A stretch of DNA of 64,000 bases, taken from contig BCLD01000022.1 in NCBI GenBank assembly GCA_001600875.1, forward strand, positions 6,364 through 70,363, in the 5' to 3' direction. Shown here in pieces: positions 32,411 through 43,295 of this stretch. A program made the translations under genes and the position numbers. Source of the DNA: Solicoccozyma terricola (taxonomy: Eukaryota > Basidiomycota > Tremellomycetes > Filobasidiales > Piskurozymaceae). A model generated the notes under the pieces. The model saw only the letters and a program-made list of their open reading frames with translations, did not search any database and had not been told where the DNA came from. Every line of letters starts with the position of its first letter. Positions within the stretch are counted from its first letter, which is position 1.

Positions 32411-34123
32411 TCATATATCCATTAAACGCTTCATAAATTGCCATGTTGCAAAGGAAAGACTGGGGTTGCGGGTGTGGTCAGAGATTAAGGCGCCTTCCGA
32501 AACGGCGATCAATGCAAACCCACCTTGTCATCGGTATGACCTTGATATAGCCGATGCTCAGTCCTACGTAGAATCCTCTACCGATTCTCCCCTTGCCTCC
32601 TTTCCAGATGCTGGAAATAGCATCTCTCCAGTGTACCTCCCCACCTTGACCTGATTTCCCTCCTATCGCCTTGATTCCTCCAACTTGCATGCGACGTCGA
32701 ATCACTTCAAATGGATATGATGCCGTTTGGCTGACGGCTCCTGCCACTGCGCCGCACGCCAAATCAGATACCGTCTTTTGTTTGCTCAAGGACGGAAAGT
32801 ATTGCGGAAGATGCCGCTTGAGAGTTCCGTATGTAAGGAAGGATACACCAGCGTACGGGATCATGCCTAGTAGTGTGACGGAGAACCCTCGATAGAAGGG
32901 ACGCAGAGTGGAATACACCGTCTGGACGGTGTGTACGGGTGCTACGGCGACCGAAGCTACTTTGCTCGAGGTATGGTGGGCTGTGGAGGTGACGATGGGT
33001 TGATGCCTTCCTTCGCTTGCAATAATTTTAATGATTTGACGAAGTGACGATTTTTCGCCTTGCTTGGTCTGATATGCTAATCGAACTCGAATCAACTCTA
33101 GAGGGTATGTCACGAATACGGATGACATGCCTGGCAGGATGGTGCGATGGGGCGGGGTGGTTCAGCGAGCAGTGACAAGTATCACGAGTGATTATACACA
33201 TACCAGATAAGGAACCAGCGAGGAATAATCCACCTGGAGTCCGCTGGTCCTTTCTCGGCATGATGAGCTAGATTGTATGTTTCGTATAAACAAACGCAGA
33301 TGTTGATCAGTCCCGTCAATTAACCGATACTCACATGTTCCAACCGCTCATAAGCCATGAATTTTATTCCAGCGTATGGAAATATTCTCAAAAGGGTAGC
33401 GGAATGACCCTGGAAAAGCCCGATGATTCCTTGCGAGTTGTATATGACCCGCGTGGCGTGTAAGAGACCGAGTGGAGTTCCTGTGACCCGCACCACATCA
33501 GCGATTGGCAACGATGGCCGTTACGGGAAGGGGGTCAAGGGACTGACTCACCAGCGAACTTTTTAAACTCGGCATTTGAAGTTTGAAATAGGATCTTTAC
33601 CCTGTCCAAGGGGGCTATTGCCGTTTTGGCCTGAAGTGGGAGCTCGTTTGAATACCCATTCTAGGATGGTGGGGTGGGACGAAAGGATGTTCACTCACGA
33701 CGCAGCCAGCAACACCTCCAGCTATTCCACTTCTCAATACTGTATCGGCGGGGGATATCGGAGTGGGATTTCGATTCAGCTTCAGAATCGTTCTTCACGG
33801 ACACAACACAGTGTAGCCGTGCCATGCGTTTCCATGGACTGACCATAGTCCATACTGCTACGATCCGTCTGAGCTCTTCGTTTACTCCTAGCCCAGAAAC
33901 CGTCCTCGACTTCGTTCTGTGGCGCATTCTCAAGGGAATCACGCTTCCATTTTCTTGACTTGAACGTGACTTGGTCGAAGACCTCACGTTGTTTTCCAGC
34001 TCGTCTTGGTGATTCGTCTTGATGGTATAATTCCGCCGTGTTACCGACTGGTGGGAATGGTAACCTGGATGTTGAAGCGGATGAGCTGGAGTTGACGCTG
34101 CTGCGGTCATCGCTAGGTGGCAT
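32411..34123 (-). CDS. LEU5: Mitochondrial coenzyme A carrier (SLC25, Leu5-like)
   Basis: The start is at 34123 (MPPSDDRSS), followed by a disordered charged N-terminus. Repeat 1 is DYVLRSGIAGGVAGCVAKT with IAPLDRVKILFQTSNAEF, then LFQGHSATLLRIFPYAGIKF. Repeat 2 has FLAGSLSGMSSVFVTYPLEL and IRVRLAYQ, then LLGMIPYAGVSFLTYGTLKR. Repeat 3 has GAVAGAVSQTASYPFEVIRR. A last exon joined at about 32461 ends SLSFATWQFMKRLMDI (stop 32411-32413). The APLDR..ILFQTSN and QGHSATLLR signatures are diagnostic of the Leu5/SLC25A16-42 group. That group imports coenzyme A or related nucleotides into mitochondria. A CACGTG lies upstream at 34331-34336. A G run at 34197-34206 (C on the coding strand) lies in the leader. 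Confidence 0.88.
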
Positions 34124-34365
34124 TGCCGGGAAATCTATCGCCGTTGTCCGTGACGGCGATGCTGGGCAGTCCAAAACGAGAAGAAGAAGAGGGAGGGGGG
34201 GGGGGGAGCGTCTGTGCGACTGACTCGTTACACGACCTGATCCCGACTACTGATGTAAATGGAAAGTGGAAATTGTATCGGTTAACCGACGTTCGATCGG
34301 AAATAGGGCGATCTCTCTATAACCATGCATCACGTGACAGCTCAACGCAACCATCAGCCACACCA

Positions 34366-35301
34366 CTATACAGGATTACAACATGCAAATCTCCTCGACA
34401 ACTCTTCTACGTCCAGCGCAAGGGAGCCTTCCATCGGTCTGTCTGGTGCAGACTGATCACACCAGTTGAAATCTGGGACTATGGGTGTCGGTGGAGGCAC
34501 GTTGGGACTAGCAACAAAGCAGGATTGCGACACATTGTTTCCCGGAGAGTGGGGCGAGGATGGCATTGAATCGAAACGTGAGGTCGGCGATGATAGTCCA
34601 AACAGTATGCTAGCAGGTCCCACGATTATATCCACATCATCTTCAATGCCTCCGTCGTCGTCGTCGTCGTCGTCGTCGCCTATCGTCACCATCCATTCGA
34701 GGCGGTTTGAATTGTCGGTTATTATAGGTTGTGGTTGGGTAGTGGATGGCTGGTGAGGGGGAGGAAAATCGGGTCATCAGACAAAGTCGAGCTTGGGAGA
34801 ACAGACAATCGAAATCAATCAACTCACCCAGTCGTCATCGTCATTGATTCGTCTGAAGTCTGGAACCTTTAACAACGGTCCGAAACCATATTCACCCTCG
34901 TCACGTCTCCGTTCTCCGCTTGCCTCACCCAACCACCGTTTTGTCAACAGTGTCATCCTTGCGACGCCGGCGACGCCTGCGACGCCTCCGGATTTATCTT
35001 GCAAAGGCCAAGAACCCGAAGCGGCTGCTCCCAGTTCTCCGCTGGTCGTTCTCGCTGCTCTGCGAGATCGAGCTAGGATTGGACGCCGTGCGCTGGAGTA
35101 AAGGTCGAGTGCTTTTGGGTGGCGAGATGGGGTGGATGGGTGGTGACGCAGACTGTGTATGGGAGGGAGATGAGGGGACATGGTAGAAGTATTCGCGGGA
35201 GGGTGAGGGTGATTCCCGAATGATAGGGTTGCAGATGGGCATGTGAGGTGGTGGTTCAAGATGGGTTGTGCGGTAGGTTGAGAGTGTTTGGGTGAATGCA
35301 T
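34366..35301 (-). CDS. Hypothetical disordered protein with Asp run
   Basis: Two exons on the minus strand join across a 90-nt intron near 34755-34830 (GTGAGTTG...CACCAG). The first encodes a Pro/His/Ser-rich N-terminus, then RRPILARSRRAARTTSGELG. The second begins after DDDDDW and includes TIGDDDDDDDDGGIEDD encoded by GTC repeats, then IIVGPASILFGLSSPTSRFD. The composition suggests an intrinsically disordered protein, perhaps regulatory. I recognise no domain. The Arg-rich then acidic arrangement resembles nuclear phosphoproteins, but this is a guess. Confidence 0.5.
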
Positions 35302-35970
35302 TGACAGGACCTGCTGTCTGGATATCTCATCGTCTCTGCTCTTATACAGTTTGTACTCTAGCTAGAGAGCTCTACCTTGGGGGTCTATTGTGCATACTGT
35401 TGTAGACAGACATACACTTGACAAGATCGACCTGTGACGGTCCCGATTGTCGACATATTCGCCACCCGGAACAATGGCGAGAGTGGCGGCGCCGTTTCAG
35501 AGTTTGGAGACGGTAATGGTCTTTGTTGGAGGATGGCAGGTAGCGGAGAGGACGGCAAGGGCAGCGAGAGGGAGACAGGAGAGTCCAGAGAGGTGGACAG
35601 AGGTGGACAGAGGTGGACAGAGGTGGACAGAGGTGGACCAGATACGAGACTGTGGCTGACAGCTCGATGACGTTACCTTTTGTCACTGACAGGCATGTCT
35701 TTGCATCGTCTTGGATTTCCCTTGGAATGCAGACCGCGATGGATCACGATCGTCGACCGGGGCTGGTGGACAGGGACACTCATCTTCTTGGCAACGTCCT
35801 CGACTCCTGCCAACCATGGCTGCCCAAGTGCGGCATTCCACCATCGTCGCCGTCGTCGCCATCGATGACCATGCACTGCCGGTCGGACCTCATCGTCCAC
35901 TGCTGACGCGTCCATCGCCGTCCACTCCAAGTGTCCACCATCCCAGCTCATCGCATCCCCTACATCAGCC
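35302..35970. other. Intergenic region with 10-bp tandem repeat
   Basis: At 35589-35638 the unit AGGTGGACAG is repeated five times, the last partial. Frames across it differ in composition from real proteins nearby. No gene is supported before the ATG at 35971. Confidence 0.6.
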
Positions 35971-38900
35971 ATGCATGCTATCACAGCTCCAGCTCAAGCA
36001 GACCGTATGGCCAACCCGTCGCCGTTTATTCGCGCATACCATCCAGAGCAGTTGAGGAACGCAGCCAAAGTCTTCATCGATGAATCAATGGCGAGTCATG
36101 CCCCAGAGTTTTGAATGGCTGGTCATCACCATCCCATCCCATCCCCTAACGTTCGTCCTCCTACCTAGGCTACCGAACACAGAGACTTTGCTGGAAAGAT
36201 CATTCACGACTGCATGAAACAAATCTACCTCGCCGTTCAACGAAACGTCACCTCGCCTGACTTCGAGGAGCTCAGGTACGCAATGAACCAGATACGTGAG
36301 TCCTTCTTCTCGTTCAAAACTCAGAGATCACTGTGTCGTTAACGTTTCGCCGCTCCTCATTCAAGTCGATTTCCAACTCCTACACACTTTTCTCAAATTC
36401 CGCGAGAGATTTCGTCGTTCTATGAAACAAGATGGAGGTGGAACCATCGTCAACAACGGTCGCAACAACCATCCCAACAACCTCGGTTACTGCACCTGGA
36501 TCGATCATTACTTTACTTGGTTGATTCAGGTACATTTCGGCAATGTCACGAGTCTCCTGGAGCCTTGTACGGAGGTCGTCACTCAGTTGCAGACAAGATC
36601 CGAGGCTGTGAAGGAGAATTACAACGATGATATGAAGGGAATCGCTGGAGATACCTCGTCCGACGAAGAAGATGGAACCGTCATAGAACTGATCGTCCGA
36701 AATTCACTTCTCCCCGTCGAATAGTGAACAAGGTCACCGAGAGATCCTCCTCTTGACCCGTGAAACGATGGAAAATGGTGTCGACATACAGCCGAGCGAA
36801 AATGAGGACGAGGTGGCGAGTGACAAGATGAAATCAAAGCAAGCGAGGACGGATACGAACGACATGGAAGTACCGAAGGGTCGGATGGCGAACCACGAAG
36901 AGGACATGGGTGACTCTACTTTTGGTTGATTTTATGATTAGTCTACCAGGTCAGAGCACAAGCTCCTCATCTCCTGCTTGGAATACAACTCCGATCACTT
37001 GCTTTCTCTCTCGTCAGGCAACTACGACGACCTGCTCGAAAAAATGAAGAGTTTCGTCACGCCGGAAAGTGAAAGGCGAGGTATCGTGTTTCTCCTCGCT
37101 GCGTCATCGGTAGGTCAAACACCGGGATCTCCTACGTCGTGAGTCATGCTGCGATCTACCGCTTGATCAACTGCTCACGCTGAAAATATTATCGCCAGGG
37201 ACTTGGTCAACAGCATGCTCGAAGCCTTGCAGCAAGCAATAACCCACTTCGTCAGCACTAGTCGTTCCATCAACTGTATGCTAAATGCCAAAGAGCTGGA
37301 AGAGCAGAAATCGATTTACTCGGTAGCTAGGAGAGAAGAATGGTCTGCGTTGTTGAGTCTTTTCGGCGTGAGTGTTTCGATAACCCTCGAATAGCACGCA
37401 TTGCTTGCTTATACCCTTCTGCTGGATAGATGTGCGACACCGTTATATCGCCTCTCGGCTTGGCTATCAACCGACCTCACACCACCTGGAAACTTCTTAG
37501 GCTCGGCGAGATGATGGCAGAAGTTAGTCCTATCATGAGTGGGTGGTGGATAGAGCACTTTGCGAATGCTGCCCCTTGGCTATGGCAGAGTGCCGGACAA
37601 AGCCCTTGGGTGTTGAACCTGGTGAGTCTGTGGTGACTTTCACCCAAGTCGATGAGATAGGTTTAATACGGAACTTTGTCTGCGCGGGCCCATAGTCATT
37701 GGGAGCAATTCGGAAGAAGGCAACGGCAGCCTCAAAGCAACCTGCTCCAACGTTCTACGAGGACTGGCGCTCGGCGATTCTCTCCAGGCCCCTTGAGGCT
37801 GCTGCAATGCACCAGGTGAGGATGAGCGGGAACTTTGGTCTTTGAACACGGTCCTCACTGCTACTCCATCCAGGCTGCGTTGAGTCACGTCTTCAACACA
37901 GAGCAATTCACGTTCGTCCCTCTCCTGATTATATCCAACATGATCAGCTTGCAAGCCGGCCTACATGACGATGAGGCGTACAACCAGCGTATCCTAGACT
38001 TTTCAAAGCAACTCGCCGAAGGATTTCAATCCATCATCATGAGAGGGCTGCACCAAAGAGACGAATGTAAGCAATTAACCTGGATTGCACGATGGTGTCT
38101 CGCTGAGGGCTTGCACTCAGGCTTGACGCAGATCGTTCGATGGTTTACAATGATTCCGGAAAGTCTGACCACATCTACTTGGCAGGATGGCGAAGCAAGG
38201 TTTGAAGGAGGTTAGTTCGGCCGAGATTAACAGAAGACTGAGGGCGCTAACATCACGCATCCCAGTTTACAAGGTCGTCCTGAAGTGAAGATTCCACCAC
38301 CCTCTTCGCGGGGATGATCTTCTGACATATGATCCTTGGCTAAAGGTTGATTGAGACGTCACAGCCAGAAGCACACTTTGATTATCACAGGTGCCGATCC
38401 ACCTTCAAGCTTTGCATGCAACTGCTCATTGTACTCCGAGGAAGCCTGCCCGATCACTGTGAGTTGGAAGCTCTTACCACACACGGTAGCCGCTTATTCG
38501 GAATGGCCGACCAGCCTCTGATATCAAGGTCCTGCTCAATGTTATCTGTCCAAGCAACCCTCGAGATCCACCTCTTTTCGATGCCCTCACAGCAGATACG
38601 CAGGAGCGAGCGGAACTCTATCTCATCCTGCTTCAGATTGTCGCCACTCGCAAGGATCTGGAGACGTGTGCAATGATGCCCGTTGTGCTCTCGAGCATGT
38701 CTATGTGGCTTACGCAGGAAGGTTCTCCGGTTTTGACAGGTAGGAAATATAGTGCGATCCCCTACCCCCGTCTCTCTTTCATATCAAGCTCAAGTCTTTT
38801 CGATGACAGGCGACATCGTGACCGATTTCAGAATATACGACCAACTCAAGGCTCTAATTCTTCGCCACTCACATCTCGCCAGCAAGACACTCTGTCCGCT

Positions 38901-39590
38901 CAGCAACCTGATCATTGCTACGCAGCTCTACGGTTCTCTTGTGACCTCGGTCCGAAGGCTAGCTATGCTCAAGTCCGGGATTGATAAGGAGGAGACCACC
39001 GTCGCATGCCTGTGCATCGCGAATAGCATCATGTGCTGGGTTCGCTGGCAGTCCGAGGATTCTCGCAAGTGGAATTAGCATCGACAGAGTTTCTTCGCGA
39101 TGGTGATCTGATTGTTAGACTTATTGCCTACAGTCAGTATGATAAGAAGGCAGGCCAACTGGAGCTATCTCGGGCGACAGCTTGAGGCGATTTCTAGTTC
39201 GCTAACCCCTGGTCCGCTACTCGATGTTTGCAAGTTGATTGTAAGCATCGTTACATACCTTGTACGGCGGTTGAACTGCAGGGAGGACAACTGAGCTCTT
39301 TTTCTGTCCGTCTATTCAGATCTCCGAAGAGCCTTCACCTCCTCTCACCGTGAGTGTGCGCGAGACATCGAATGCATCGAGTCGTAACTGATGGCTCGTG
39401 AATTGCGACAGAAACTGTCGTCGCGGCGTGTCGTCACCTGCGGACAGTCCTCCTCCACTTTGCAGCTGGTTATCACCTGATGCTAATCGCTGTCGATGCA
39501 TCGTAGTCGGTCGAAGCATGCAGAAAGCCGCAATTCAGTTCGTTCCCCTACTATCCCAACGCGTCATGAGCCGAGTTCCGGGGTTCTAGG
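35971..39590 (+). CDS. Unidentified long multi-exon protein
   Basis: From ATG 35971 (AITAPAQADRMANPSPFIRA) a series of exons with consistent helical composition runs along the plus strand. Examples are TEHRDFAGKIIHDCMKQIYL, QLLHTFLKFRERFRRSMKQD, YCTWIDHYFTWLIQVHFGNV, SMLEALQQAITHFVSTSRSI, LSHVFNTEQFTFVPLLIISN and KALILRHSHLASKTLCPLSN. Separators are typical short introns. One donor near 36090 appears to be GC rather than GT. The end is uncertain (about 39060 to 39590), and two adjacent genes are possible. No family is recognised. The helical repeats suggest a scaffold or solenoid protein. Confidence 0.45.
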
Positions 39591-39688
39591 GCGGGGTTTT
39601 GTAATCTAATCGCAATCATCTATCTGTCCTCCGGTCGTTTCATCCCATACACCATCGTCGATAGCCCTTCTAGGTCTACTGCTAGCCA

Positions 39689-40707
39689 TGGCTTTGAATT
39701 GGGTGCAAGTCAAGCCGAGCAGCAATTCACGGGATCTTGACCCTTTGTGTCTACCGGGTTAGCTAGCGCTGGGGCCAGTAGTGGAATAGAATATCGATCG
39801 TTGTGGACTGACGGACGATCGTTCGTGTGGGCATGATCAGGCGAGACGATATTACAGGCTATACCGACTGTCGAACTGCAGCTACACATTCCTCCCACTA
39901 TTGACGGTCCCAAGCGCAAAGAGGATGCGTGGGGAAAGGTGTTCATATCGGACAAGCGTGTATGAAATATGGGTGAACCGTTGAGTTGGGGTTCTCTGTC
40001 GTTTGACGGCGATCGTTCGCTCCTCACAGATTATATTCTTGACATACACACCTAGGACTGCACCTTCCACTGGTCTGGAGTCGCAGATCGGATACGATCA
40101 TGATGCTCGTAGGTGGAGATCCGCCTTGGGGTTGGCTTACCTGCCGAAAGCTAACCGCCGACGCCCGTCGGGTCCCGTTCCCGTTCCGAATGTTGCAAGC
40201 ACGAATGCCTCCAGAGTTCACCAACAGTACCGTCTCATCGGACGGCGGCAAGACGGGGAAGGAGCCAGCTGTCAAGTCGTTGTCCCTCCCATACGTGAGC
40301 TGAAACTTTTGCGTCAATACGCCGGCCCTACGTACGAGAACGCTGAGTGCGATCGGGTGGTGGTGGTGGTGGTGGTGGTGGTGGTGCAGTCTGCAATCCT
40401 ACAGACAAAGTTCAACCAGCCTTTGTTCTCCACCAACAACATTACGATCCAATTCATGCCTGTTCCCGATGGCAACCTCCCTGCGCCAGGTCGTGGATCG
40501 TGTCTGGAGCTCAGGTTGGCTTTCCGAGAGGGTAAGGTGCACGAATTCTGGAAGAGGATAGAGGCGGCAAGGGAGGGGGATAGGACGGCGAGGTTGGATG
40601 CGGATGCTTTGCGTGAGTTGACGGGCGTTGGGTCATCTTTCCGAGAAGGTCTGGCGCTGACGAGGTGGTGGCCGGTGGCAGCACGATATGAGCCAACTGC
40701 TGCGTGA
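39689..40707 (+). CDS. WBP2-like GRAM domain protein (UPF0664 type)
   Basis: The start is ATG 39689 (MALNWVQVKPSSNSRDL). A GRAM core follows in separate exons: TVELQLHIPPTIDGPKR, WGKVFISDKR, a IIFLTYTPRTAP segment and VKSLSLPY. After an intron (about 40296-40407) comes TKFNQPLFSTNNITIQFMPV with CLELRLAFREGKVHEFWKRI. The order 'W.....P', 'G.vyiTd.R.iFl', 'S...p', 'f.qP.F..N', 'f+..F+.g...ef...' matches the WBP2/UPF0664 family. That family includes a fission-yeast stress-induced protein. The function is unclear and probably involves membrane or coactivator contacts. The intron contains a GTG microsatellite that would read as polyvaline if not removed. Confidence 0.75.
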
Positions 40708-41225
40708 TGACAGAAGAGCGGAGAGCGTTGTTGATGGGTGTTGGGCGCCGCCGATGTACACCGTTGTACGCTTCCGTACCATCCATTTCCCAGTATCATC
40801 AGCAACGATATGTTATCCATGCGAAATCCAACCCTAAATGAAAAAGTTTTTTTTTTACAAATAAAAAGGAAAAAAAGAAGAGAAATCCCCGTCATGTATC
40901 CATCCACCTATCCATGCCCCGTCCGTCTCCTTGTCTGTCGCACGCACCCCGGTGATGGAAAAGCGAGTTTGTTGGGGGATGACAACATACCATGTCTATC
41001 GTTGTATCAGTCCAGCATCTCGCGGGTGGGGTGGGGGATGACAACATCCAAAGTCTATCGGTGTATCAACTCCGGCAATTGAGCGTGTTTGTCCCGTATC
41101 CATTGCACGAGTCGTGACGACGAGGAGGGGGGGGGGGGGGGGGGGGGGGGGGGAGGCATTGCAGTGGTATCCATCGCTGGCATGTGCAATGTAGGAGCGA
41201 GGGGGGGGGGGGGGAGGAACGAATT
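40708..41225. other. Convergent intergenic region with tandem duplication and G27 run
   Basis: This stretch lies between two convergent genes. A segment of about 35 bp (GGGGATGACAACAT, then TCTATCG and TGTATCA) occurs at about 40975-41009 and again at about 41034-41069. A run of 27 G at 41127-41153 and a shorter one at about 41202-41214 read as C runs in the 3' untranslated region of the cytochrome b5 gene. No ORF is supported. Confidence 0.6.
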
Positions 41226-42847
41226 CTAAGCGAGGTAGAACCTCCAAGCAAGGTATGCGACGATGAAAGTGAGTGGTAAAATTAGGGAGTAGCTGGTGGA
41301 AATGGAGAAGGAGAAACATCAGCTCGTGACGGGGGTTGGGGGCGCTTCGTTCGCTTCGTCTCGATTCTCCCTGTCTTTCTTCTTCCCAAAACTTTCCCCC
41401 GGAACTCACCTGATACCGGACTGTGTAGACGTCGCCGCTGAACCACCTGTTGATCTTGACGCTTTCTTTGCCTTTTTCTGTATTATGAACGAACGCGCGA
41501 TTCGGTGGATCAGCCATCCATCCACCCGCGCATTTTTCCCTCCTCTCCCAGAACCCGGGGGGGGGGGGGGGGATGGTAATCAACTGTCTCTCTCACCTCT
41601 CCTTCAAAGTCACCGACGAACATGGGTCCCAGTAACGCTCGTGCGTCGTCAGAGTGTCCGACATCCTCGAATGCTTCGGTTGCATCTCGACCTAATGCGA
41701 GGACGTTGATTGGTGGAGCGATGATGGACGACGGGGAGACGAAGGTGGGGGTAGTCGGGGAGTGAAGTGGATTAACACGACGTTGGGGGTGCGACGACGA
41801 CGACGACGACGACTACTCACCAGCCTCTGCGAGCAACACCTCGTCACCACCTGGGTGCTAAAAGTGCGAAAAAAAAGAATGACAGATTATTTCAGCTCAT
41901 TGTGTGTTTGTCGAATAGGAGGGTGTGTCACAACTACGCGACTGGACGGGGACATGTGCCAGTCGAGGGGGTTGTAGTGTAGGATGTAGCTGGCAGTCGG
42001 TGTATCTCTACCACTGGTTGAGAAAGAAAAAAAAAAGAAAGAAAAAAAAAAAAAAACGGTGCAATGACCAGATCGGAACAGCAGCTCGCGGCAGCTCGCG
42101 ATCGGACCCAGACACAACCCCCAACCCCCCCAAAACAAAACGTCGTATAGCTGGCCGGAACTAGCACACTCACCTCGTCCAAAAACTTGGTCACATCGTA
42201 GACTGCAAACGGCCGGGAAGAGAAAAACCAATCAACCGTCAGTAGTGCTCGCCGTGGAATAGCGGTGGTGGAGAGAGAGAGAAAGAAAGAGCTCGCTTCG
42301 CTCGCGAGAGAGAGTGATTGCTCGCTATGCTCGCGAAGACATATTGCTCGCTACGCTCGCGAAGAAGTGACAGCTCGCTATGCTCGCAAAGACATATTGC
42401 TCGCTACGCTCGCGAGAGAGAGTGATAGCTCGCTATGCTCGCGGAAGAAGATATTGCTCGCTATGCTCGCGAAGAAGTGATTGCTCGCTTCGCTCGCAAA
42501 GACATATTGCTCGCTACGCTCGCGAGAGAGAGTGATAGCTCGCTTCGCTCGCGAAGACATATTGCTCGCTACGCTCGCGGAAGAAGAGCTCCCTGACGGG
42601 AGCATGTGTCTTCGCTCCGCGAAGACAGAAGAATACTGCTCGCTTTGCTCGCGAAGAAATACTGCTCGCTTCGCTCGCTCGCGAATACTGCTCGCTACGC
42701 TCGCTACGCACCTTTATCATGCAACAGCATATACAACCCCTTACTCGTATTATTCTGCTGTAAATCGACCAGCGTGTACTTTTTTGGACCTACTGATGCG
42801 ACATTCGAGTGACCGTTTGGGATGGTAGCAGCTGGTACGTTGGACAT
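41226..42847 (-). CDS. CYB5: Cytochrome b5
   Basis: Exon 1 (42712-42847) starts MSNVPAATIPNG and holds KKYTLVDLQQNNTSKGLYML. A 509-nt intron follows, then a 29-nt exon (42174-42202, VYDVTKFLDE). The third exon is HPGGDEVLLAEAG and the fourth RDATEAFEDVGHSDDARALL. A Lys/Ala/Ser-rich linker leads to a tail anchor in the last exon, YSLILPLTFIVAYLAWRFYL (stop 41226-41228). The two heme-ligand histidines are in HPGG and VGHS. The protein carries electrons to sterol and fatty-acid desaturases at the ER membrane. The oversized first intron is almost wholly a GCTCGC-type repeat array. Confidence 0.93.
42280..42711 (-). repeat. GCTCGC repeat array inside cytochrome b5 intron 1
   Basis: About a dozen units combine GCTCGCTACGCTCGC (or TTC/ATG variants) with spacers GAAGACATATT, GAGAGAGAGTGATA or GAAGAAGTGA. 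Unit order is partly higher-order (alternating spacers). It fills most of the intron up to the donor at 42711. Related GCGAGC/GTAGCGAG sequence is seen at about 27970-28090 (RPL16 intron 1) and 47320-47490 (intergenic). The array may therefore be an expansion of a dispersed element. Confidence 0.85.
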
Positions 42848-43295
42848 GATGGTGTGTGGTGGGTGGTGTGTGGTGTGTGGTTGTGTGGTTGTGTGTGCGA
42901 TGTGGTGCGATGTGATGACCCTTTCTTTACTGTGTACTTGACTCCCTACTCGCCTACTCACTCGTTCCATCCCCCGTCACTCCCTCCCCTCCGTCCCCCC
43001 TCTCCCTTCCCACCGTGAGAACACTCCCTCCCCTCTCCCTCTCCCCCCCCACCCCCCCCACCTCTCCTCCTTCCCCCTCCCTCCCTGTCGCTCTCACGCG
43101 TTGGATTGTTTATTTTCAAATTAAAAAGTAATAATATTTACAGCAAAACGGCCGCGGAGGATGGTGGAGCGGAAGGGAGCGGAGGGGGAAGGAAGGGGTG
43201 GTGACGAGCGGAGGGAGCGGAGGCGATGATCTCAGGGAACGGAGCAGCGGGCACCGCGGAGTCCGGCCGGAGGGTGACCATTCCCAACCCCCTGC
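42848..43295. promoter_or_regulatory. Region between cytochrome b5 start and TAF4-like 3' end
   Basis: About 450 bp upstream of CYB5. It includes GTGTGTGGT repeats (42850-42890), long C/T tracts (42970-43090) and an AT-rich patch at 43105-43140. It should contain the CYB5 promoter and the end of the TAF4-like transcript. I see no further gene. Confidence 0.4.

Noticed and set aside
40357..40386. Run of ten GTG codons that would encode polyvaline in the WBP2-like gene
   Set aside because: A good donor after SLSLPY at about 40296 and an acceptor CCTACAG before TKFNQP place the repeat in an intron, and the spliced protein matches the family better.
42280..42711. Regular repeats with spacers, CRISPR-like at first sight
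   Set aside because: The units are GC-rich, the spacers recur, and the array lies in an intron of a nuclear eukaryotic gene.
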